A DNA stretch of 64,000 nucleotides from Hemileia vastatrix. Taxonomy: Eukaryota; Basidiomycota; Pucciniomycetes; Pucciniales; Zaghouaniaceae. Location of the stretch: assembly GCA_030280995.1 (NCBI GenBank), contig JASXTE010000004.1:41102797-41166796 (forward strand), read 5' to 3'. Below, piece after piece: positions 46,028 through 57,279 of this stretch. The position numbers and the translations under genes are program-made. Position 1 is the first letter of the stretch. Each line of letters opens with the position of its first letter. The notes beneath the pieces were generated by a model that ran no database searches, was not told where the DNA came from, and worked only from the letters and a program-made list of their open reading frames with translations.

Positions 46028-46840
46028 TGGCACCGGAGGACCTACGCACAAGGTCAAGGGTGTTCCTGGAAGTGAGATGAGGAGAGTAGTTTAGAAACTT
46101 CTTCAAAGCACAGAGGAAATTTTTGAGGAAGTGATTCAAAAATGACTTGAAGGAACAACTACTGCTTTGAGATAGGTTCAAGAAGAATTCTAATATAATT
46201 TAAAGGTAATATTAATATTCTTTAAAATCTAACAAAGGGTTGGAAACTCAATAATCAAAGATTTAGGATTGAGAAATGATTACTGAGAAAATAAGGAAAG
46301 ATACAATAATAATGATTTAACCTGAAGCTTTACCAATATTAACTATATATACATTTTATAATTTAATTCTAAAGAATTTCGAACCAAAAATCCAACCCCT
46401 TTTATATCCTTTAATGCTCCTTGCATTGACCTCATACCCATCCATCATTCCGTTCACCACAGAACACCGAAATTACACCCGTTACACCTGGACCCTCCTC
46501 ACTAACATCCGTTAACCCTTTAATCCTCCACTAACCATTCCGTCCATGCTCACTACCCCTTTTTAATAACCCACAGATACTTTAATAAACCTTTTTAGCA
46601 GACTATTACGTTGAATATTGCGCTGTGCGTCACTTATTGAGAAAAAGACTAAGACACACTATTGAGAGATTGACTAGTTTAGATTTAGAGTTTAGACTAG
46701 TGTGGTTGAATAGTGAGCACACAAAGGAAAGTCGCAGTTGCTATGTAGAATTGCTTTCTGCTCTTCGAGTATGGATTTAGACCTCTGTTTTATTGATTTA
46801 ATGAGCTGCTTTTGCCTCGAGTTTCATGTGGCACGTGACA
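46028..46840 (-). repeat. C 3' LTR
   Basis: 813 bp, plus-strand ends TGGCACCGGAGG and CACGTGACA. On the minus strand GATATAAAAGGGG near 46398-46410 is the likely TATA box. Confidence 0.95.
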
Positions 46841-46850
46841 GATGCCCGGG

Positions 46851-46857
46851 TATAAAA
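46851..46857 (+). promoter_or_regulatory. TATA box of the antisense gene in element C
   Basis: GGGTATAAAATTG, 11 bp outside the LTR and 109 bp upstream of the ATG at 46966; a CT-rich stretch (CTTTCTCTCCCTC) lies between, as is common before fungal start sites. Confidence 0.55.
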
Positions 46858-46965
46858 TTGTGAGCTCTGTTGAGCGTGAGACATACTTTCCCACACTACT
46901 TTCTCTCCCTCTTGTTTTTAATTATTTTATACTTTATTATTTCAACTTGTCCTACCCCAACTCCC

Positions 46966-47887
46966 ATGCCTCCACACCCTAAAGCAGATGGTGGAATTAT
47001 TACCTGGCAGTATTCTCAAGCATGCACAGCCTGCGAATCAATGGAGTACTTCTGCGTTGAAAGCACGGCGACACGAGGTCCTTGACAGAAATGCGAGTTT
47101 TGCCGCTGGAGACGGGTGGCGTGTGATGCCTTGTCAAAAAATACAGACATCAAGCATCAAATTACAAAAACCAAATATTGGGTAATACCAAAGACCAAAG
47201 AGGTGGTCGAAGATATTTGGGACTTATCGGTCAGGGACAATCAGTCGGTGGGAGAGACTGAGGAGGAGTTTGAAGATACCGTGGCAACCTGGGTAACCCA
47301 GGCCACAAGTAAGAAACAAGGGGTCAAAGAAGAGATAGATGAACTAGTTGAAGAGGATGAGGATGAAATCCCTATTTCAAGACAGACGCCAAAGAAGCGG
47401 CAGATGGTTATCGAGGATGACGAAGAGGAGAAGGAAGTGAGAGCAGAAGTCACCCTGAAATTATTCTTAGAAACTGACCCATTGTTTGAAGTAAGTCTGT
47501 TCTTCTTTTTATTTTAAAAAATTTTGTTACTGATGACCTATATTTGAGAGTTCAGATGTCATTGCGGATGTTCTGATTGTGGAAGCTGCGCCATTGCTGC
47601 CAGTTGAGGCAAATCAACCAGTGGTTGATTCAAGGGAGGACAACAAAGAGACTCTCCACCAGGTATGGTCGAAGAAACCTCGGCAAGGTCGACAAACTCA
47701 ATTCATTGAAGATTTAAGAAGTGAGGTTAATAAGATTGTCTATTCTGCCTCCTTCGATGTGGCCGAAGAATTACTAAAAATTGGGGAAGTGGTACCAATA
47801 GGGGAGGAGGAGATATTTGAGAAATGTAGGAAGGAAATAAGAGTGGTTTTAGAAAAAATGAAGAAGTTGGTTCGGGAGAAAATTTGA
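46966..47887 (+). pseudogene. Antisense accessory gene of element C: double CX2CX6C (Zn2Cys6-like) protein, two exons
   Basis: Plus-strand gene opposite in sense to gag-pol, between the 3' LTR and pol. Exon 1, 46966-47490, starts MPPHPKADGGIITWQYSQ. It carries two cysteine triads, CTACESMEYFC and CEFCRWRRVAC, each CX2CX6C, resembling a fungal binuclear zinc cluster split by a spacer. Between them a TGA (47083-47085) interrupts RGP-stop-QKC; CGA (Arg) is the likely ancestor. Then come an acidic EEDEDE stretch and a KKRQ patch. Donor GAA/GTAAGT at 47491; acceptor best placed after TTTGAG (47548), which keeps phase. Exon 2, 47549-47887, is charged and helical (FIEDLRSEVNKIVY, VVLEKMKKLVREKI). 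It could be a DNA-binding regulator of the element; function unknown. Confidence 0.62.
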
Positions 47888-48780
47888 AATGGAAGGAAAA
47901 AGAAAAGAAAGAAAGAAAGAAAGAGGAAGGAAAAAAAAGCAAATTGTATATTTATTTATTATTTTTTTATTTTGTTGTTTTAATTGAAAATGTTGATATA
48001 TATTTTATAAGATTTTGAGAAAAGAAAAGAAAAGGAAAGAAAAGAAAAGAGAAAGAAAGAAAAGATTTGAATAAAATTTTGTTATAAATTTTGAAAGAAG
48101 AAAAGAAAGAATGTTTAACTGAAGGAATTTTAGTTTTAAATTTTGAAAAAAGAAAGATTTAAGTAAAAAAAAGAAACAGTTGATTGAAACGATTTTGTTT
48201 GAATTGAAAATTTTAATGAGAAAAAAAATTTTGTTATTTGTGAAAGTTTATTTATTGAAGTTTTGAGGGATTTTGGTCATTTGAAAAGAAAGAAGAAAAA
48301 ATAGTTTTGAAGAAGAATTTGAAAGAAAGAAGTAATTTGTTCGAAGAATTTTAAAAGAGAGATTTAAAGGTTGAAGTAAAGTTTGAGAAAGATTGTTGTA
48401 TTGAGTTCGTGAAAAAATTTTGATAGTTTGAAGAAAAAGAAATAAGGGAAAAGAAGAAAAGTTTGAAAAGAGAAAAGAAAAAAGAAAAAAGAAAGAAAAT
48501 TAAAGGAATTATTGATTTTTAACATTTTATTATTATTATTATTTTTTTTTAATTTTAACTTTTAATTTATTTTAAATTTTAGTTTTATTTTATTTATTTA
48601 ATTTTATTCTTTAAAGAAGGTTGAAAAAAGCTTTTGAGAAGAAGAAGAAGAAAATAAAACAGAGTAAGGATTTTAGAAGAGAAGGGGTTTTAAAATTTTA
48701 AGAAAAGAAAAAAGAATAAAAGAGAGTTCTAAGGTTTTGGTTTTAAAGGATATTAAAGATGTAAAGATTTTAGGAGTTCA
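47888..48780. repeat. Polypurine-rich tract between antisense gene and pol
   Basis: About 0.9 kb in which the plus strand is dominated by A and G: (GAAA)n runs near 47895-47940 and 48020-48065 and many GAAAGAAAG steps, with T-rich interruptions. No coding signal on either strand. Confidence 0.75.
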
Positions 48781-51700
48781 GGGGCGTTAGAAACATTGAT
48801 GGCTGGTTCCCAGGATGTTTTGTCTGAGTCATTGAGGAAGCCTTCCCATTCCATGAGGTATTGAAGTTTCCCCTTGTGTATTCTTGAATCAAGGATAAGG
48901 CTTACTTCCCACTCTAGATGGTCTTCTACTTTGACCAGTTCTGGAGGAGGTTGGTTTGCGCTCGGGTATGTTTCTTGAGCCAGTTCTAGGAGAGATATGT
49001 GGAAAACAGGGTGAATAGCCTTCTATTTAGGAGGTAGCTTGAGTCAAAATGCAGTTTTAGAGACTTTGGAGTCAATTTTGAATGGTCCCAGGCGTTTTTC
49101 AGCCAGTTTCTTTGATGGTCCAGTTGTTTGAATGTTTCATGCATCAAGCCATACTTTGTTGCCTGGTTTAAAAGAAGGAGCAGATTGTCGATGTTTGTCG
49201 GCCTGTTCCTTGTACCTTCAAATCACTAATTCCAAGTTTGATTTAAGTTCTTCTTGGAGTCATGATATGGTTCGAAGATAATTTTCTGCAGGATGACTAG
49301 TTCCTACATGGATTGAGTTGAATCAAGGATGTCTCCCATAAACAGTTTTGAAAGGAGATTGTCATGTCAAAGAATGAGTCGAGTTATTATAAGCAAATTC
49401 GGCCAATGGTAACCATGTGGTCCAATCGTCTTGTTCGTAACTGACATACATTCGAAAATATTGTTCAAGGATTTGGTTGACCCTTTCTGTTTGCCCATCA
49501 GTTTCAGGATGATAGGCCGTGGAGAGATTCCTTGTGATATTGAGTTGTCGACACAATTGAGTCCAGAATGTGGATACAAACAATGAGCCTCTATCTGAAA
49601 TAAAATCATTAGGTAAGCCATTTTTGAAAAATACATATTCTAGGAACAATTTTGACAAATCTTCTTCTGTAGCACTAGTAGTGGTTTTAATGAAAATAGA
49701 CATTTTTGAAAATCTATCTACTATTACTAATATAGCATCAAAATTATTAGAAAGAGGAATTTGAGAAATAAAATCCATCAATAAAGATTCCCAAGGTTTA
49801 GAGGGAATAGGAAGCGGTTGAAGCAGCCCATACTTCCGGTGGCGGGGAGCCTTATTCCTATTACATTCATAACAAGATCTTATATAGGCCTTGATTTCTC
49901 TGGTCATTCCTGGACAGAAGAGATCCCTCGCAATTAACTGGTAGGTTTTATCAACCCCAAAATGACCAGCTAATGGAGAATCATGTTGACTATTGAAAAT
50001 CCATAATTTTATTTCATTATTGTTGGGTATGACTACTCTACCTTTGAAAAATAATAGACCTGATTCAATACTAAATCTTTTGGCCCCTTGCTTCAAGAGT
50101 ATTTTGTCTTCTATCCCCAAACAATAATTGTCCTTTTACTGAGCTTTGAGGATGTTGGATAGTGGATTTTGAAAAGATTGAATTGTCATCAAATTAAGTT
50201 GATGAGTTGTTAACATTGATTCGTTGAAAATTGATTTCACATTTGCTGGGTTCTTGTCAGAAAATGTGTCCCCCCTCTGTGGGTAAATGTTGTCTCGATG
50301 TGACAGGATATCTGGGAGAATTCAGTTCATACCTGGGTGATAGGAAATAGAAAAGGGAAATTCAGACAAAAATTCAGCCCACCTGGCTTGACGCCTGGTT
50401 AACACTTTGGAAGACATAAAGTATTTCAAAGGATTCTGGTCAGTCAGGATTTGAAAAGGACTATCTAAACTGAGAAGAAAAGAGCGCCATTTTTTAAGAC
50501 AATGGATAATATCTAAAAGGTTCTTGTCATGAATTTCTTAATTTAATTCTGCTGCAATGAGTTTGCGTGAATTGAAAGCAACAGGATGAAGAAATTTTGT
50601 TTCAGGATTGAATTGAGAAATGACCCCTACAATAGCATAATTGCTAGCATCTGTCTCGACTATTGTCAAAGCAGAAGGATCAAAGTGTCAAAGAATTGGA
50701 GCTGTGGTAAATGCAGTCTTCAATGTTCAAATTCCTTTTGTGCTGTAGAAGTAAAAACAAATGGAATATCTTTTCTAAGAAGAGAAGTAAGATTGGAAAT
50801 ATTTTTAGAGTAATCTTTAATAAATATTCTATAGAAATTGGCAAAACCCAAAAATCCTTGGAGGGATTTAATGGTTTTGGGCTCAGGCCATTCCAGGACC
50901 TTTTGGAACTTTTTGTTGTCCATGACTAAACCATCAGTGGATAACGTAAAACCCAAAAAATCAATAGATTTAAGATGGAATCTGCATTTATTGTGCTTGA
51001 AGTGGAGACCTTGATCTTGAAGGCAATTTAGAACCTGTCAAACATGATGAATATGTTCATCCAGTGTCTTCAATAAAATTAAAATATCATCTAAGTAGAC
51101 AACCACAAATTGTTTGAAAACATCTTGAAAGATGTCATTAATAAAAGTTTGAAAATTAGATGGTGCGTTACATAATCCAAAAGGCATTACTAAATATTCA
51201 AAACTACCAAATCATTAAAAAGCGTAAGAAGCAATGACATAGGAGGAACTGGATATGCATTCTTCTTTGTAACTGTGTTGAGCTTTCTATAGTCAACACA
51301 CAGCCTAAGGCTGCCGTATTTTTTCTTTACAAAAAGAACAGGGGAGCCGGTTGGAGATTTACTGGCTCTGATGAAACCTTTGTCTACATTCTCTGAAATG
51401 TAGTCTCGAAGAACTTGAGATTCATCCTTTGACAAAGAATAAACATGACCTGCCGGAGGTACTGGACCTATTAACTCTATTTGATTGTCGTAGGGTCAAT
51501 GAGGTGGTAACTTATTGGCCTTGCGGATTGAGAAAACATTGAGGAAATCATGATAGATTTCCAGTAGAGTTGATTTAATGGCTTCAACATTGATTTGGTT
51601 GTCCTCATCATCTTTGAGAGAGTCTGTTGAGGGAAGACCCAAATTGAGAGAGCATAATTTGACTACTTTGAGGAAATTTAAATCCTCTTTGAGTGAAGTG

Positions 51701-52266
51701 ATCGAGCTAGAAGAGTTAGCCAATTGCTCATTTAGAGAAAGATCAGACTCTTGCAAGTCATCTGGCAGAGATTTTTCCTCTAGTAGTAAATTGTCAGGCG
51801 GGTTGTTTAACTCTCTATTGACCTGCATTGAAGAATTAGAAATATAATTAGTGCGTGGGGTGATCAATCCCCGTGACCAATCAATTTCAGAATTCCAATG
51901 CATTAAAAAGTCATGGCCAAGAATGGTATCGTCCATTCTTGGGGCATCCAAGACTGATAATTCCCACTCGAAAGGGGGAAAGTTCGGAAAGTTGAAAACC
52001 CATAAACCTTTCTTACTTACCCAATATTTGGGTTCCTCTGATTCGACCAAATATATTGGAGTTTAATCAATATCTGTGAATGTCAGTTTTAACTTCTCGG
52101 CAAAAGATAAAATGACCAAAGAAATTGAAGCTCCAGAGTCTATAAGACAAGTGAAGGGGGTATCCTCCTTGAAAAGAATGAATCTCAAGCGGTTTAAGGC
52201 GACTCCATTACTTAAGACATGGAGGTTCTGTGCACTGGGAGAGATAAGATAGTTTGCTTTGCACAC
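48780..52266 (-). pseudogene. C pol (protease, RT, RNase H, integrase, chromodomain), broken
   Basis: Minus strand. Protease 52266-52063 with CLIDSGASISLV, continuing 52050-51496 (TILGHDFLMHWNSEIDW). RT: 51435-51190 with [18 protein letters not shown] and [23 protein letters not shown]. About 30 residues holding RT motif A, with a catalytic Asp, are deleted between LFNDL and [23 protein letters not shown] follows near 51100, then FTLSTDGLVMDNKK and SLQGFLGFANFYRIFIKDYS. Integrase 50120-49362: HFGVDKTYQ and CYECNRNK (zinc), LLMDFISQIP, ISDRGSLFVSTFW and TDGQTERVNQ (DDE). The tail has stops; GPFKIDSKVS leads to HPVFHISLLE and a chromodomain (WEVSLILDSRIHKGKLQYLMEWEGF, TSWEPA), ending near 48780. 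Confidence 0.92.
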
Positions 52267-52280
52267 AAGTAAACTATCTA

Positions 52281-53468
52281 CTAGTTTTTTAACCTTGAAC
52301 TAGTACCTTCTCTTTCTTTCAACTTTACACAATATTCTAGCTTGTGCTTACCCCCACAATACATACATAACCCATTATCTGCTTGCCTCTTCTTCTCAGC
52401 TTCTTTAAGTTCCCCTTTTGGATCCAGTACTTTGCTGATATTGCCTGGGGTCGAGCCTTTTGGTTGAGGTTTGTCCTTTCCCTTATTGGGTTTGGATTGA
52501 GTCAAGGAGGATTGAGTTGTCTGTGGGTGTGAAGAAGGTCCCGATTGAAAATTTAGGCCTTGAGATTTGTTGGCGTATCAACGATGTTGGAGTCATCCTT
52601 GGTAAATGCTGTCAAGATTGAGGGTTTGATCCATTAAATCTGTTAAGGTAGTCATTTTCTGACCATGAAGATTTAATTGATCCAGAATCCTCAAAGGAAG
52701 TCCCTTTTTGAAATGATACTTAAGGGCAGCATCATTCTAACCTACTTGAGTTTGAAGTGCTCTGAAGTTCGAGATGCATTCAGAGGCTTTACCATTATCA
52801 CTCATGCAAAGGAAATCAAGTTCAATTTCTGTGTTGTCAGTTTCATTAGGGTCACCAAACAACGTAAAGAGTTGGTCTTCAAACTTTTCCCAGTTAATAA
52901 TAAGTAAGTGGGTTTCTGTCAAAGATAGCATGAGAAGATAAAGTTTGAACCATCTTGCTGCTTTTCCAGCTAGGAATGAAGAAGCATAAACAACCTTCAA
53001 TCGGTCATTATTGAAGGTTTAAGGGTTGTTATGGAACAGGACCTTGCAGGTTTGCAAGAAGGGCCGCAATCTGTCTATTTTTTCTCCATCAAATTTATCA
53101 GGAGATTTCATGGAAAGAGTTTTGAATTTAGATCCCTCCGAAGATGTTGTATTGGAAAGAGTTTTCATAAAAAGTCTCATGAAGTCTTCCAGAGAATTAG
53201 ATGGTCCAGGTTCTGAAGGTTGACCAGAAGGGTGAGTAGCAGGGGCGGATGGTGACTCATGCATCGTATCCTCTCCTTCTTCTTCCTCACTAGAATCATC
53301 AAAGTCCTGGGGGATGTCTTCTACAGATTGGACTGAATGTCTCCATTCCCTAAGGTCTAGAGGTTCCAAGGAGTGAGTGCAGGAAACAGGCCGTGTAGCT
53401 GTTGGCCTGCCTCTGGTGCAAGCCCTAGTAGTAGCGCCCGTAGAAGGAGTGTGTTGAACAGGTGCCAT
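52281..53468 (-). pseudogene. C gag, broken
   Basis: Starts MAPVQHTPSTGATTRACTRG at 53468. A basic Thr/Arg-rich N-terminus and acidic SSEEEEGED stretch lead to the capsid domain (MKSPDKFDGEKIDRLRPFL, then a stop, FLAGKAARWF, NWEKFEDQLFTLFGDP). Further stops occur near 53020, 52738 and 52590. The zinc knuckle in 52505-52281 is CMYCGGKHKLEYC, CX2CX3HX4C, one residue shorter than the usual spacing. Confidence 0.88.
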
Positions 53469-53541
53469 TTAAAGAATTTAAAACACCTAAAAAGGACATA
53501 GTAGTGCGAAAGAATGAGAACTAAAGAGAATTAAATTATAC
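53469..53541 (-). other. C leader with primer-binding region
   Basis: Only 73 bp separate the gag start from the 5' LTR, a much shorter leader than in families A and B. No primer tRNA can be assigned. Confidence 0.5.
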
Positions 53542-54354
53542 TGTCACCAGACAGCCTACACACAATTTCAAGGGTGTTCCTGGAAGTGAGATGAGGAGAG
53601 TAGTTTAGAAACTTCTTCAAAGCACAGAGGAAATGTTTGAGGAAGTGATTCGAAAATTAATCGAAGGAACAACTACTGCTTCAAGAAGCGTTCAAGAAGA
53701 ATTCTAATATAATTTAAAGGTAATATAAATATTCTTTGAGATCTCATAAAGGGTTGGAAACTCAATAATCAAAGATTTAGGATTGAGAAATGATTACTGA
53801 AAAAATAAGGAAAGATACAATAATAATGATTTAACCTGAAGCTTTACCACTATTAACTATATATACATTTTATAATTTAATTCTAAAGAATGTTGAACCA
53901 AAAATCCAACCCCTTTTATATCCTTTACTGCTCCTTGCATTGACCTCATACCCATCCATCATTCCGTTCACCACAGACCACCAAAATTACACCCGTTACA
54001 GCTGGACCCTCCTCACTAACATCTGTTAACCCTTTAATCCTCCACTAGCCATTCCGTCCATGCTCACTACCCCTTTTTAATAACCCACAGATACTTTAAT
54101 AAAACTTTTTAGCGGACTATTACATTGACTATTGCGCTGTGCGTCGCTTATTGAGAAAAAGACTAAGACACACTATTGAGAGATTGACTAATTTAGATTT
54201 AGATTTTAGACTAGCGCGGTTGAATAGTGAGTACACAAAGGAAAGTCACAGTTGCTATGTAGAATTGCTTTCTGCGCTTCGAGTATTGATTTAGACCTCT
54301 GTTTTATTGATTTAATGAGCTGCTTTTGCCTTGAGTGTCATGTGGCGCATGACA
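53542..54354 (-). repeat. C 5' LTR
   Basis: 813 bp, plus-strand ends TGTCACCAGACAGCC and GCGCATGACA; close to 46028-46840. TATA box on the minus strand near 53905-53917 (GGATATAAAAGGGG). Confidence 0.95.
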
Positions 54355-54359
54355 GATTC

Positions 54360-54892
54360 CCACTGGATATCTAAATCTTTATACATTTTTCATTTAACTT
54401 TTATTATTTCATTTCAATATTAGGTAAAAAATAGATCATATAAGATTTAAAGAGTTATAAGCTCAATAGTAATTTAAGGTATTTTAAAAAGGGAATATAG
54501 GGTGTACTGTGGCCTGTGATACCATTATATATTTTAGGTGTATTTTTAGGCATTTTCTGACTTTTTCATTTTCTGTGTAGGTTCATATTTCAAATATAAG
54601 CACAAAATGTAGTATTGGGGAAACTATATATATCTTTTAGTGATAGATCTTACTCAAATTATTTTTTTGACTCCTATTTTTTAAGTTTAATTTTTTGCAT
54701 TTTAGGAGAATTTCTTAAATTTTCTAACCTTTTGGGTCTCTGAAGAGGTTTATATGGCTAATACAAGAAAGGAATTTTGTTTAGGAATTTAAATAATGAT
54801 ATTTCTCATTCTAAACACTCATTTTATATTTAATTACTTTTCATATTTAAAAAAAATTATTTTATGGATTTTAATGGTTTTTAATGGATTTC
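54360..54892. other. Spacer between element C and the A-type LTR
   Basis: AT-rich, no gene or repeat recognised. Confidence 0.5.
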
Positions 54893-56145
54893 TGTCAGCC
54901 TGTATATCCCCAGGACTGAGTAAAAAGTACTTATAAGTTATTTTAAACACATGAATTATACATGGGAACAATAAATTAGAGTACACAAACAGTATACATA
55001 AGTAAAATTATGATAATACACAAAAAATGCCATTATAACACCTAATATACATGCATGTATCCATCTTTTATAAGTCTTATTTACTTAATATTAAGTGGGA
55101 ATATGTTAGGCTAACCTCAATAACCTTAATTATAAGGCTACATAATTTTTAAGTATACTTAAAGCTGTTATTTTCATTGTTTTATGCAAATAACAAGAAA
55201 TGCGCTTTATTTCACTTAAAAGTTGATTATATGCACTATAAATTTAAAAATATTAAAAATGCGCTTTGACAGTTCAATTTGTCTCATTTAGTACTATTTA
55301 TTTGGCTACTTAAATGCATAAAAATAACACTTTTAAAATTTGGTGTATTTTATGCCAGAAATGGCTTCTGTGTACTGGCTACATACTGCCTGCATTTTTC
55401 CTGTATGAATAGCTTCATTTTTAGAAAATTTAGCTTTTTCACACTATAAATACCCCACATTCTATGCCCACTGTGGGGAAACACACTAAAATAGGCGACA
55501 GGCGCTTATTTAGTGTCCTAGCTTAATTAAAAATGCATTGACCCTCTTTATATGCACTAATTTCATTAATAACCTCACTCTTGGCTCCTTATTTTGCTAC
55601 CACGCTTAAATTTGCCTAAAATTAGTCAAGGATTTACCCGTGCAAGCGCCTTCCAAGGACTGCATGTAGTTACCCCACATCTCACGCTCTTTTTTGAGTT
55701 TTTGGGTGGTTTCTCAGTCAATATTGGTTATTTTTGAATGGGAATTTCACGTTGTATAATGTCAGGATTAGCCCCATCATTTCTACAGTGAGTCCCCCTT
55801 ATTATTAAGCTATTATTAAACTTAAAAATTCCCTCTTTAGTCTTTTATATTACTGTTTACTAAGCATATACTCTCTTTTTATCTTATTCTTTAATTTTGA
55901 TGGATTTTCCTTTTTATTACAGGATTTTTACAGTTGTTACTCTTCTAATTATGTCAAGGGTTGCTGGGGATATTGGTGGGCATGTCTATTAGTTGGTTTG
56001 AGGCGTCATTAACTGTGTATTGGAGTGGTACATCAAGGATTCATTAGGGAACTCAATGTGTATAAAAGGAGGAGGGTTTTGGGTCTTGTTTCTACATTCT
56101 TTATCAATAAAATTTACACCATATAGCCAAATCAATTACAATACA
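54893..56145 (+). mobile_element. Family-A LTR, plus orientation, truncated by element B
   Basis: Begins TGTCAGCCTGTATATCCCC and matches the A LTRs to ...ATTACAATACA, where element B starts; about 230 bp of the LTR should continue beyond B, outside the window. TATAAAAGGAGG at 56061-56072 is the sense promoter. Upstream flank ATTTC. Confidence 0.92.
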
Positions 56146-57257
56146 TATCGCCGTGGTTGTCTAGAAGGTGGAAGAAGAAAGAATAAAAAGGAGAAAGGGA
56201 CACAAGAAGACAAAGAATTGAAAGAGGAAAAGAGGGAAGGACGCAAATAAGGGAAAAAAGGATCTAATGTATAAGGTGAGTAGTCTTAATATTATTGTAA
56301 TGTAAGTATTTTAATTTCAATGCGCAGAAGTCAAGTATTATAGTTTAATGTTCTTACTGCAACCTTAAGAATTTGTATACAGTATTTATTTATTTTATTT
56401 CAACTAAAATGTATTACTAGTTAAAAGAAAAAGAATCAATACATGTATAAAAATATATAAGTGTAAGTAAATTGTAAATATGTAAGTGATGCAGCTGAAG
56501 GGGGTTCCCAAGGCCCTTATATAGCCAAGGGGCCCTCTGAAGCGCCACAAGAGTAAATACAATAATTTATGAGTAAATGTAAGGGGTGAGAAATAAAAAA
56601 TGTACTAATTTGTTTAAATGCAGTAGTCAATATTTCACCAGTATTAATTCCCCCTGGATATTACACATAAGTAAGTACAAGACATATAAAAAATAACTAA
56701 TGTAATTTAAAATAAGTATTATGCAGTACTATTTTATAGTGGAATGTAATTTATTACTATTTTAATTCATACAATTAATATAAGTAATTATTTTAGATTA
56801 AAATATGAGAATGTAATTAGTTTAAATGTTTTAATAAATTTAATTACATAATTTTGAGCCACAGAAGCGCCCAAAAATCAGGAATAATAATGTATAAATT
56901 ATTATAAGGGTCTAATAATTAATTAATATTATTATAAGTCAACATTTTGCCTTATAAGTATAATATAATATTATAATTAATTAATTATTATTTTATAATT
57001 ATTTAAATACATAAAAATGCGCCCAATTTTTATAGAATAGAATATAATTTATGTTTATTTTAATAGTATATAATTAATAACATAATAAAATAAATATAAC
57101 CCTTATTTTAATTTTATTTAATAAGGTAATTTGTACTTAATTTTATTATGCAATAAAATATAAATTTATATACATAAAAAGCATAAATTTTCGCCCTCTT
57201 TCAGGTCCAATGACTTAACATAAGTTTTACTGGGCTCCTGGTACAGCCTGGCTGACA
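56146..57257 (-). repeat. B 3' LTR
   Basis: 1112 bp; plus-strand left end TATCGCCGTGGTTGTCTAG (TG decayed to TA), right end GGCTGACA. TATATAAGGGCC on the minus strand near 56512-56525. Matches 13482-14607 and 23255-24494. Confidence 0.92.
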
Positions 57258-57275
57258 CTCCCTCACTCTAAAAAA
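57258..57275 (-). promoter_or_regulatory. Candidate polypurine tract of B
   Basis: Minus strand reads TAGAGTGAGGGAG directly before TGTCAG. Confidence 0.6.
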
Positions 57276-57279
57276 AACA

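Larger units (their letters stand above)
46028..54354 (-). mobile_element. Complete Ty3/gypsy chromovirus C with an antisense extra gene (TSD GATTC)
   Basis: 8327 bp; two 813-bp LTRs; perfect TSD GATTC at 46023-46027 and 54355-54359. Minus-strand order: 5' LTR (53542-54354), gag, protease, RT, RNase H, integrase, chromodomain (ends about 48780), then about 2 kb carrying a plus-strand gene, then the 3' LTR. Stops, frameshifts and an RT deletion make it inactive. Confidence 0.95.

Noticed and set aside
47241..47453. Ser-rich minus-strand frame opposite the antisense zinc gene
   Set aside because: Shadow of the acidic Glu/Asp-rich coding stretch on the plus strand.
56020..56250. 76-codon frame ending in a Lys/Glu-rich tail
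   Set aside because: Runs from the A-type LTR into the B-type LTR across their junction.
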